DNA from: Bacteroides sp.
GTDB lineage: Bacteria; Bacteroidota; Bacteroidia; Bacteroidales; Bacteroidaceae
Assembly (NCBI GenBank): GCA_021204375.1
Contig: JAJPZL010000174.1
Coordinates: 1 to 23,053 of the forward strand
Reading direction: 5' to 3'
DNA: 23,053 nt
The position numbers and the translations under genes are program-made. This document shows, one piece after another, positions 1 to 8,856 of the stretch. Under the pieces are notes generated by a model, which did not search any database, was not told the origin of the DNA, and was given only the letters and a program-made list of their open reading frames with translations. Numbering within the stretch: position 1 is the stretch's first letter; each line of letters starts with the position of its first letter.

Positions 1-144
1 CACGCTACCGAAGCCCATAACCTGTTTAACCGGTTGGGGAAACGGTGGGAAAACAGCCTGGGAGATTTTTCCCGGCAAAGCCTTGTTCTTTTTATAGATC
101 AACTTATCAATTATTGGTCTCACCCGGGTGGGAGCACCCGTTAG
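1..144 (+). pseudogene. Possible remnant of an AraC-family regulator, cut by the window edge
   Basis: Frame 1 is open from the window edge to a TAG at 142-144 and gives 47 residues. The stretch containing LFNRLGKRWENSLGDFS and then LVLFIDQLINYW resembles the linker in Bacteroidota AraC-type regulators between the N-terminal sensing domain and the helix-turn-helix, where a 'DFS...I..LLNY' pattern is usual. In those proteins the DNA-binding domain follows directly. Here the frame runs into the GC-rich hairpin at 122-175 and stops, so the DNA-binding part would be missing. This suggests truncation by the repeat cluster. The resemblance is from memory over about 35 residues, so it could be another helical protein end. 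Confidence 0.35.
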
Positions 145-202
145 ATCCGGGTCTTACTGGTGCTCCCACCCGGGTCTAATAGGTACTGAGACCCGGGTCT
201 CA
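122..202. repeat. GC-rich inverted-repeat cluster
   Basis: Two perfect inverted repeats sit side by side. Positions 122-138 and 159-175 are exact 17-bp reverse complements with a 20-nt loop. Positions 187-202 form a perfect 16-bp palindrome centred on CCCGGG. The hexamer CCCGGG recurs in both units. The block separates the plus-strand remnant on the left from the minus-strand PUL on the right. It could work as a bidirectional transcription stop or be a REP-type repeat; no T run marks it as an intrinsic terminator. Confidence 0.75.
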
Positions 203-440
203 CCGCTTTTGATAAACGGGGAGTTAAAATAAGAATAAGGTATGGATAGAAAAACTTAGTATATAGAAAGAACAACGGTGGCAGTGGTACTACCTCCTGA
301 AAGGCACCTGCCACACTTAACTAATTATTAACCAGAATTATGTGACACCGTGCTACCAAAATCCATTTTTATAACTTTCATGAATACATACTAACTTTCC
401 CACACATCAACCTACATCCTACCCGGAACACCCGCTTAGG
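203..440. other. Intergenic region with one short hairpin, no gene seen
   Basis: This AT-rich stretch lies downstream of the GH43 gene. The only structure I see is an inverted repeat, GTGGCAG at 278-284 against CTGCCAC at 308-314, with a 23-nt loop. It is not followed by a T run on either strand, so it is a repeat or weak terminator rather than a clear intrinsic terminator. No convincing coding frame was found. Confidence 0.5.
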
Positions 441-1454
441 TCAGCGAGTTTGTTCTACCAGTTGAATGGTTCCGTCCTCGTTATAATAAAGCTTATCCAC
501 ACAGACAGAGCGCAGCCAGTCGCTAAATTCCCCGTTGGCTTCAGAAAGGGCGCTGTTGTAGTAAAAAGCATACCATTGACCTTTGTATTCGACAATAGAG
601 CCATGATTGGTGTAACTGTTTGTGTATTCCATATAAATACCTTTATGCTCCCAGGGGCCCAGGGGATGATCGCTGATGGCGTAACGCATCCGGTTATCAC
701 CGGCCACGCCGTCGTTCCGGTTCTCATCGTGGTTATCGGAATAGGAGAGGTAATATATACCCTCTCTTTTATGGACCCAGGCCGCTTCGTGGAAATCTTC
801 CAGTCCCTCCATCCGTTGGAGCTCGCCATCGATCCCGATCATACTATCCTTCAACCGGGCGCCGTAGCAGGTACCACCGCCACCGTAATAGAAGTAGGCC
901 TGCCCGTCATTGTCCACAAAGATACAAGGATCGATCTCTCCGTCGTCAGGCAATCCGGGCAGCCAATGGTCTAAGCAAACGAAACCGGATGCAGGCTCGT
1001 CGCTCACTGCAATACCGATCTTCCAGGAGTTATTCCACTCCGGACCGCTGGGGTGGGGAAAATAGAAATAGTACTTCCCCTCTTTATAGGCACAATCGGG
1101 TACCCACATAAACGTTCCTCCGTTGGGTAACACACCGCCCCAGGGTACATCTTTGGCTTCCAGTATCTGGCCGTGGTCTACCCAATAGATCATATCGTCG
1201 GTAGAGAAGACATGGTATTTATCCATAAAATCGTATCCGCGGGCAGGGGCCATGTCGTGCGACGCATATACATACAACCAGCCGTCTTCCCACACACGTG
1301 CCGAAGGGTCGGCAGTATACATATGAGTGATAAAAGGATTTTGCGGCATAGTCCCGGAGGTATCAGCTACCGGCTCCGGTTTACTTTGGTTTTTACAGGA
1401 AGCTGCAACGATCAGGAGGCTGAAAAAAAGGAAAGAATAAAGTGGTTTTTTCAT
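441..1454 (-). CDS. Glycoside hydrolase family 43 lipoprotein
   Basis: An intact 337-residue protein, probably a five-bladed beta-propeller glycosidase releasing arabinose or xylose from side chains. The start MKKPLYSFLF leads into a hydrophobic stretch ending AASC (Cys20), so it is a predicted lipoprotein. The three GH43 carboxylates appear in order and at usual spacing: Asp49 in TADPSARVW (base), Asp175 in GEIDPCIF (pKa modulator) and Glu223 in DFHEAAWVH (acid). The conserved His is probably His284 in TNHGSI. The length suits a single catalytic domain without a binding module. It lies about 600 bp beyond the glycosidase cluster, behind a repeat block, so it may have its own promoter. It is one of only two undamaged genes here. 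The subfamily and exact substrate are not decided by sequence alone. Confidence 0.9.
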   Translation of the reverse strand: MKKPLYSFLFFSLLIVAASCKNQSKPEPVADTSGTMPQNPFITHMYTADPSARVWEDGWLYVYASHDMAPARGYDFMDKYHVFSTDDMIYWVDHGQILEAKDVPWGGVLPNGGTFMWVPDCAYKEGKYYFYFPHPSGPEWNNSWKIGIAVSDEPASGFVCLDHWLPGLPDDGEIDPCIFVDNDGQAYFYYGGGGTCYGARLKDSMIGIDGELQRMEGLEDFHEAAWVHKREGIYYLSYSDNHDENRNDGVAGDNRMRYAISDHPLGPWEHKGIYMEYTNSYTNHGSIVEYKGQWYAFYYNSALSEANGEFSDWLRSVCVDKLYYNEDGTIQLVEQTR

Positions 1455-1601
1455 GGTTTATAGGATTTGTTTATAATTCAAGAAGGTGTATTAAAAGTTC
1501 TTCTTTTACAAGACGTTTTTAAGTTCCTCTCCGGAGAGAATGTGTAAAAATTCATTTGAGCCGGCATTCAACTTATCCATTGAAGGTCAAATCATCCCAG
1601 C

Positions 1602-1794
1602 AGGGGATCTATCAATAGCCCGGGGCTGAGCAAAGTGAATCCCCGGATATGAGGATACATAGGTTGAACCTTGAAAAGGTTCTACATCAGTGTATTGCAT
1701 AGTACAACCCTTTCAGGGTTGATGGTTAGATACCCATTAACCCAGGGTGTCGCTACGCTCTACCCTGGGCTATTGATAGATCCCCTTTGGGGAT
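1602..1794. repeat. Composite palindromic repeat block (REP/BIME-like)
   Basis: Outer arms at 1602-1621 and 1767-1786 are a perfect 20-bp inverted repeat enclosing 145 nt. Nested in it are further hairpins: CCGGGG/CCCCGG (1620-1625 and 1641-1646), GAACCTT/AAGGTTC (1666-1672 and 1676-1682), CAACCCT/AGGGTTG (1705-1711 and 1715-1721) and CCCAGGGT/ACCCTGGG (1741-1748 and 1762-1769). ATCCCC/GGGGAT (1780-1785 and 1789-1794) closes the block. Such clusters between genes are familiar in Bacteroidota chromosomes, though I cannot assign this one to a named family. It could slow 3' decay of the upstream transcript or insulate the GH43 gene. Confidence 0.8.
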
Positions 1795-1847
1795 TGTTTG
1801 ACTTATCATTTGTAACTTTCCAGGTATTTTATATTAGGGTTATTGTA

Positions 1848-2029
1848 TATCAGGATTTTAAGTCCAGAGGGAACGGCCGAAACCCCTCCGGTAGTTTTAT
1901 GTCGTGCCTTCAGTACTCCAAGAGCTACTACCCTGATACCCAACACTTCCGTGCTGGGCTGGAATCTGTCGCTGTTTCACAGCTTAAAAAATCTTCTGAC
2001 ATAACCGGGATTAAAAACCCGGGCTATGT
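1848..2029. repeat. Second palindromic block just after the GH71/99-like gene
   Basis: Arms TATCAGG (1848-1854) and CCTGATA (1932-1938) enclose short stems including AGTA/TACT. Near 1940-1961 CCCAACAC faces GTGCTGGG with one mismatch. The strongest element is at 1999-2029, where ACATA-A-CCGGG pairs with CCCGG-GC-TATGT across an A-rich loop. On the minus strand this hairpin lies about 40 nt past the stop at 2071 and is followed a few bases later by TTTTTT, so it is also a candidate transcription terminator for the glycosidase operon. No credible gene lies in 1455-2070. Confidence 0.55.
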
Positions 2030-2070
2030 TTGTGGCTTTCGCATTCAACCTTTTCGTTATTTGAGTCCCA

Positions 2071-3300
2071 CTACCGTAGAGGCATCTCCATACTCAGCGG
2101 TATCTCTTTACGAAGCATTTTAGCTGCCTGTCCTGTCAGCCAGAGATAATGGTCTGTTCCAAACTCCGGGTCTATAGAGAGAAAATAACTTTCGCCTACG
2201 GGTACTTGTTTAGCACATTTAAAGATGGCGGTACCTTCGTCTATTTCATCAAACATGGCTACATAGACCATTTTTGCCCCTGCACCGATTGCTCCGGCGA
2301 GTTGTTTCCAGAGAAAAGTACCTTTATTACGCTCTATCTGGGTAGTATGCGGGCCATACATATTCTTCCAGGTGAACCCGGGAAAAACCAGCGGTGCATA
2401 ATCGACTTTTTTCTCCCCGGCCCATACCAGGTCTTTCCGGATCTGCTCGTGATAGGTGGCGGTATAGCTTTGCTCGTTGTAACGCCCTACGAACCAGGGC
2501 ATAATGACATCACATTGAGTGATCAATTCGTGCAGCTTCGGGTCGGGCTCCGTATCTCTATCTAGGGTGCGCCAATGGGTGGGTACACCCAACATAATGC
2601 TAAAGCCCCTGGCTTTCAAACCCGAAACAATGGTTTCCACCTCGTTCAGCCCGTGCTTCCTGCCGTCGTTAAAACCGACTCCCCACACGGCTACCAGCGG
2701 TTACCCATTGTGGTACAGATAAGAGGGATTGAGTTTGCGGTTCTTCAGTGCATGTTGTGCGGCTACTTCGTCGATATCATCCAGTATCACCTGTTCGTCA
2801 CCGGGACGCATACCGCTGAGGTCATACATCACACAGATAGCCCTGTCATTGGTATTGGCGGCTCTCATGGCCGAGGTGAGTACGGTATTAAAGTGGTGTT
2901 TCCCGCTACTACTCTTGATCTCGCCTATGAACCGCTACATAAATACGCCGTCAATGCCATACTCTTTCATCCACCGAAAATGGGTACGGACCGTGGATTC
3001 GTTGTAGGAACTGAATACAGATGCGGACGAGCCGTCGGCCAGCTGAAAGGGGGTCGGGTAGCTCTTTTCGTATTCCGACACATTGGGCCACATATCGATA
3101 GAACAGGAGCCGGGCTGAAAACCATTTTTCCCCGTGTAATGATGCCAGTTCCTGCCGGCACCGTCATCAGGGGTGTTGAATCACCCATGATGACCTGCCA
3201 TTACCAAACCCTGGTAAGAGTTGTACTCTTTACTTCCGGTTTGGGCAGCCATACCTATTGAAACAAAGAAAAACACTGTAACTAAATTGATAATACGCAT
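2071..3300 (-). pseudogene. GH71/GH99-like glycosidase with three in-frame stops
   Basis: From ATG at 3298-3300 the frame would encode about 409 residues. It has a signal peptide (MRIINLVTVFFFVSIGMAAQ) and then a family continuous with GH71/99-like proteins: GHHG-FNTPDDGAGRNW, YGIDGVFM-RF, VWGVGFNDGRKHG and FDEIDEGTAIFK. The last holds an ExxE pair (about Glu352/Glu355), the spacing seen for the GH99 catalytic residues. Stops are TGA at 3181-3183 (codon 40, where the family has Trp), TAG at 2935-2937 (codon 122, Gln expected) and TAA at 2701-2703 (codon 200, Lys or Gln expected). No frameshift is needed: all pieces share one frame. A secreted endo-acting alpha-mannosidase-like role would fit the GH92 neighbour. 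It lies 36 bp after the GH2 gene and is probably co-transcribed with it. Confidence 0.82.
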
Positions 3301-3336
3301 GAAAACTATTTTTAAAAGCGAGCCGGTATAAAGCTC

Positions 3337-6300
3337 TTATTGTTGGATAAAAGAGACTCTCAGTTTAGGGAGGAATTCGCTGTTATTATCGCACCGGAAG
3401 GAAGCCGCAAAGCGTCCTCTATCTTCTTTCCCTATGCTAAGGGTCAGTTTGTTCCATCCCTGGTGTAGCGGCAATTCGTTGTAGGTGCTGTTACGGTTGG
3501 TTTGCTGGGCTGCCTCCAAAGGCCCATCGTTCACCCACAGCGCACTTTCCCAGCTATCTATGTAGAGGGTTAGTTTAGGTATATTGGGCTCGATCAGCAG
3601 GTTATCCAGCGGACGGGGGCTGAACACCCAGATATTCAGTGTATAGCCATCCCCTTCAGCCACAAACCGGTCCCGTGCACTCAGGGGGAATTGTATTTGC
3701 CCGTCACGCATGAAAAAGACGTCGTTACTGTTCACTTCACTCTTGCGGCAGGGAATGCCTACGTTTTCAAGAATGACGGTTAACGTGTTGAATCCCTTTT
3801 CCGAATTGGCAAACTCAGTCAAGGTACTGATATAGTAGGTGGAGCCTCCCTGCCGGTATTTTACAAAGGCCGGTGCAGCCCCTTTGGCTTCGTTCTCACT
3901 CCGCAATACCGCAGCTGTTTTCAGCTCTTCGGGACGCTTGTTCCACTTACGCCAGTCTGTATTGCAGGCATTTAACAACACCTTTCCTTCCTGAACTAAC
4001 CGGCCCGAGAGTCCATACTCCGAAGCGTGGCTCTTCTGTATCTCGCAGAAGTAGAAGTCGGAGTTCTGTAACCCCGTCATCCAGGATTTTTGTACCGGAA
4101 GGAAGGAGGATATTTCCCGTTTTTCCAACGTTACAGATAACGGTAACAACCGGTTATAGGTATCCAGTGTCCGGGGAGTGAGGCCCCATATCCAGAGATC
4201 AGCCCCTTTGGCAAGAGCCTGTTGCAAGGCTTTTTCCTGTGCTTCCCCTGTCAGTGTACTGCCGTCCATAATATAGAGGGAGTGCTGCGGTGCAGTGGTT
4301 CTCAGGGAGAACTCTACCCCCTGCGCATCCAGGATCTGCTTTAATTTTCCATCCTTCTGTCCGATGAAAATAACATCCTGGTAGGGCTTCACCGGTTGTA
4401 TGGCTTTCTGCCCTGTATGAGCAGCCGGTTTCCGTTCTTCGCTCCAGGGCGACCAGACCGGTTCAGTTGTTCCCACGTTAGCGGCACGCATGGCATCATA
4501 CATGGGCCAGGGATCATACAGGGGGAGCGAAGGATCGTAGCCCGGATTAAAGGTGGTACAATAGGGCCCCATCCGTTCGGGTTGAATGCCCGGAACACCT
4601 TCTACATACCGGGGGAAGAATACTCCATCCTCAGTTAAGGAAGGGGGCGTAGTGAGATCCTTTTTACCTAAGGGTAGCGGCTTCAATCCATACCAGGCCA
4701 TATTAAAGACGGATGCGTATGAAGCGCCCATTTTGCGCTGGTTAGCCAGCAGGTGATAGCATTCGTAAGCGAGTCCCCTCATACGCCCCTCCTGCGATTC
4801 GTAAGCCTCCTCGCCGTTGTATCTGGCAACCTGTTCGGGGATACCGTAGTAAGCCATGCTGTGTTCGCCGATCCCTCAGGGTTTGCCGATCTCTACCCAG
4901 CGTTTCATGGAGTTCATATCTCCGTAGTGTCCTACGGTAGTGGGCAGTATACCATCGCCGTCGTCTTCGCCATCGGCAGAGATCCACGGACGGGTCGGAT
5001 CGTATTTCTGTACAATATCCCTCCACTCTTCCCACGCCTTTTTCTGGGCAGGCATAAGTTCGGGACGGTTGTATACATGCGGGATGACCGGTTTATTCTC
5101 GTTGCTGATACTCCAACCAAATACAGAGGCATGGTTGCGATCGCGCAGAACAAAACGGGCCAGGTGCTCTTTGGAGGTTTCCTAGAATTGATCCGAGTCT
5201 AATTTGGGCCCGCCGTCACTGGCCCAGTTGGCGGTTTCGTTGAGTACACAGATACCCATTTCGTCTGCCATATTCAGGTAAAAGCGTGGATAGACCTGCG
5301 CGTGGGGTCTGACTGCATTTCCATTCATCCCCTTGATCGCTGTGAACCAGGCCCAGGCGTATCTTCTTGTCAACTGCGGAATACCCATAAAATGCCAGGA
5401 GTCGCCTTTGAGCTGGATGGGTTCTCCGTTCAGGCATTGCCGGGTGCCCTCAAACGTCCATTCCCGCCAGCCGAAGCGTTCGTATTTCTTATATACTGTC
5501 TCTTTCTTTTTATGGAGGGAAAGTAGCAGGGAGTAGAGGTTGGGATGATCGGGAGTCCAGTAACGGAGCGCACCTTCGTTCACCGGCACCTGCAAAGTAA
5601 CGGTACTATTGGCTCCGGCCTCCACCGTCAGTCTGGCAGCCGTAACATCGAGTGCCTTTTTGCCTAACTCCCAGGCGGGAACAGGTGCAGAATTTATATC
5701 GGTCCCTGCCAGGTTGAGCCACTCATGGATCACTCTCTGCAATTGCACCTCTTCTTTCCGGTTGGTATTATTTTGGATCGTTACTTCGAGTTCAAGCAGG
5801 TTTTTGGAGATCAGGGGTTTTACAAAAACATCTTCGACGTGGATCTTAAGAAGTGCCAGCAGGTAGACATCCTGCCAGATACCCCGGATCAGATAACCCC
5901 ACATGGAGCCGGCGGGGATAATGCGGCGGCCTATCGTGGATCTATCTTCGAAGAGTGCCTGGTCACGCACTCCTACCCGCAGTTCAAAGGTCTCTCCCGG
6001 TTGAACCATCGCTGTGATATCGGCTTCAAAAGAGAGGAAGATATCGAAGTTCTCCGCCACTTTCTGGTTGTTGACGTAAACCTCGGTATAGCCGGAGACC
6101 GCTTCAAAATACAATTTGATCTGCTGATCCGACCAATCGGCAGGTACGGTCACACTCCGCCGTATCAAGGCCATCCGTACATCCTCCCACTCTTTGGGAT
6201 AGAAGGGATAGTTGCGGTGGTCGGGGCCCTCCAGGTCCCGGTTGGCAAACGCATTGATATTCCACGGAGAAGGGATCTTTATCGGGGTCTTACTCCAGGA

Positions 6301-6558
6301 GCCGGCATCCGGCGCCGTAAGTTCGGGGGCTACCCCTTTACCCGGGGTATAGCCGCCGGGTAAGGGCTGTGGTTGAAACTCCCAGGAACCGTTCAGGCAG
6401 ATCTCTTTCCTGAACTCCTTTTCGGTACGGTTGACGAGACCTTCGCCGGGAGCAAATGTATGGGTATAAATAAGTTTCTCTTTGCTTTGTGAGCGGACCG
6501 GCATAGTCAGTATCAGGCCGGCAGCCAGAAGCGAGAGGGTTACCATGTATTTTTTCAT
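3337..6558 (-). pseudogene. GH2 glycosidase with two in-frame stops around its active site
   Basis: The frame from ATG 6556-6558 would give 1073 residues. A signal peptide (MKKYMVTLSLLAAGLILTM, then VRSQ) is followed by the GH2 sugar-binding domain (about 50-230), an immunoglobulin-like domain (about 240-360), the TIM barrel (about 370-690) and a long C-terminal part ending in a beta-rich region. The acid/base is Glu487 in WSISNE and the nucleophile Glu565 in GIGEHS. A TAG at 5182-5184 (codon 459, DSDQF-ETSKEHL) and a TGA at 4876-4878 (codon 561, EIGKP-GIGEHS) interrupt one unbroken frame. Trp is the likely original residue at both. The first stop precedes the acid/base; the second is four codons before the nucleophile, so no uninterrupted piece has both. 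Specificity (beta-galactosidase, -mannosidase or -glucuronidase) is not clear. It lies 42 bp after the GH92 gene. Confidence 0.88.
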
Positions 6559-6600
6559 GCTATAATAAGTATAATTAAAAAGGTTTTGGTTATTGATAGT

Positions 6601-8824
6601 TCAACGGGTCCAGCGAGGGGGTACCATTTTTAGGTCGGCTCTCCACTGGTAATTGGGTTTATCACCCATTACCAGTACCAGGGTAGCGCCCTCTATAATA
6701 TCGTTATAGGTAAACCAGGGTTTGTTCCACTCTTTCCCATTGAGGGTGGCCGACTGGATGTATTTATTATCTGCTCCATAATTCTCGGCTATAATCCGGA
6801 ATGTATTGCCATTGCCCAGCTTCAGGGTCACCTTTTCAAACTGGGGGCTTCCGATATTATAAGTGGAAGAACCAGGAGTGACCGGGTAGAATCCAATCGA
6901 AGAGAATACCACGAATGCGCTTATACCTCCGCCATCCTCATCGCCGGGAACTCCCATCAGGTCGTTGCGGAACCACTCCCGGAGCAGTTTAGTGATGCGT
7001 TGCTGGGTTTTCCAGGGTTGCCCGGCATAATTGTAGAGGTAGGGAATATGCAAACAGGGTTCGTTAGCCATGGAGAATTGCCCTACATTCCCAGTGTGGT
7101 CGGGTATCTGTGCATAAAAGGCGTATTTGCTTTTTCCCAGGGGTGTACGAAACATATCATTGAGATTCCTGATAAATTCGTCCGGACCGCCCATCAGGTC
7201 AATCAGGTCGGCAATGTTGTGCTGGACATCCCAGCGATAGATCCAGCCGTTGTTCTCGCCATAATACTCCCGTGCCCCCTGTCCGCCGGCATACCGGTAA
7301 TCGAAAGGTTCAATAAACCGGCCATGTTTATCTTTGGGGTGGAAGAATTTGGTTTCGGGATTAAATACATTGCGGTAGAAATAGGAGGCGTTCAGGAAAT
7401 ACTCATAATCCTCTGTTTTCCCCAAAGCTTTTGCTATTTCCGCCAGGCACCAATTGTCGTAACTATTCCCCAGGATAACGGAGATGGCCTGTCTCTTCTC
7501 GAAAGGGTGTACGGCACTGCAATACTCTTTTTCATCCGGATGTAGGGCCGGATAGAATCCTTTTTCCTAGTAGAAATCGTCCAGTTCGCTATTAGGCGCT
7601 TTCACCCAGGGAAGCAGGGATTTATCGCGGATGGCTCCCCGGCAGGCATCATAAGCCGCTTCCAGATCGAATCCTCGTAAGCCTTTGGAATAGGCATCCC
7701 AGATCACAGCTACGGCGTGGTTACCGTTCATGCGGTGACTATTTCCGGTCACTTCGGGGAAGGTGGGCATCCACCCCTCTTTACTCTCCTGTGCCATGCG
7801 GATGTAGGAGGTGATCATTGCCTCTTCCATATCGGGTTCGATCAGGATCCGTAACGGATGGGTGGCACGGTAGGTATCCCAGATCCAGTCGTCGTTATAG
7901 AAAGGGATACCGGCATCGTTATGGATCTCCTGGTCGCTGCCACTATAGTAGTGACCATCTTCCGAAAGTTTGATCATGCACTCGTAAGTACGGTACAGGG
8001 AGGTGTAAAATACGGTCTTCGCACTCTCATCGTTGCCTGTTACCTCTATTTTACTGAGGGTTTCGTTCCAGATCTTACGCCCGGCCTGAGCCACCTGGTC
8101 TACACTATAGCTCCTGATCTCGCGTTGCAGGTTCTCCCGGGCCTGTTCGCTGCTGATAAAGGATACCCCGTAGCGAAGTGCGATATGGTTTTCCCTGAAT
8201 TTGAGTGCCACCGCAGCGTTTCCTTTCACCTGGCTTGTACCGACCGGTACCTGCTCTGTCTCTAAGTAAAAATAGACTTTGGTGGGCCCTTCCCGGATGA
8301 CCTGGTAACCGGAGAGCACGCCGTTCTCCTGCAAAGAGAGTTCGCCGTTCCGGGTATTGACCATAATGAAATAATCTCCCTGTTTTCCGAAAGTGAACCG
8401 GTAGATACCCGATTGATGGGAAGGGGCATAATCTACATCGATCCGGTCGTCGGGCAGGTAGACCGAATAGCGGTAGGGTGTAATTTTCCAGGTCGTAGGC
8501 ATACTTCCGGATGGGTTCGAGGTCGCTTTCACTCCCTGTTACCGGACTGATGTTGAACGCCGAACTTCCCCGGTGGCTGGTTACGATCACGGGCAACCCG
8601 TTGAGCTGGTCGGTGGTATAGTCTTCCCGCTCAGGATATACCCGGAGTATACTGTTGGGCAGATGCACCGTAGGATAGGTGGGTACTAACAAGTGACTGA
8701 TATTACCGATATAGGGATTGACATAATCAACCGGAGTTTTTCCGGAGGTAGGCACCTGTTGTTTACAGGAAACTCCAAGGAGGGCCAGAATAAACCCCAG
8801 GATCACTGTTTGATTTTTACTCAT
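6601..8824 (-). pseudogene. GH92 exo-alpha-mannosidase, frameshift plus one stop
   Basis: Calcium-dependent GH92 enzymes remove alpha-linked mannose from N-glycans and mannans. ATG at 8822-8824 starts a lipoprotein signal (ILALLGVSC, Cys20), then VDYVNPYIGN at the usual N-terminal place. Around 8476-8483 the reading frame changes: upstream gives KYAYDLENYT and the next frame continues PYRYSVYLPDD, the expected family sequence. Losing one AC from an ACAC run explains this; a one-base insertion is the alternative. A TAG at 7567-7569 (about codon 420, LDDFY-EKGFYPALHP) replaces Trp, Gln or Lys. The rest is well conserved: WDTYRATHPL, MNGNHAVAV, NEPCLHIPYLYNYAGQPW with the likely acid Glu, and GDEDGGGISAF with the likely base Asp. 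Repaired length is about 741 residues, normal for the family. TGA ends it at 6601. Confidence 0.92.
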
Positions 8825-8856
8825 ACTCTTTTCTTTATGGACTCTTATCTGTTTTT

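Noticed and set aside
1602..2029. CRISPR array
   Set aside because: The repeats are nested palindromes of differing sequence, with no constant direct repeat and spacer length and no cas genes nearby.
2575..3261. Long plus-strand open frames, for example 2575-3261, 5725-6363 and 12660-13256
   Set aside because: They lie opposite well-recognised minus-strand glycosidase or lipoprotein genes, show no family resemblance, and follow from the codon use of the real genes.
8105..8824. A separate 239-residue protein at the start of the GH92 gene
   Set aside because: Only its first 100 or so residues match GH92. After about 8480 it is an out-of-frame run-on, while the true family sequence continues in the next frame.
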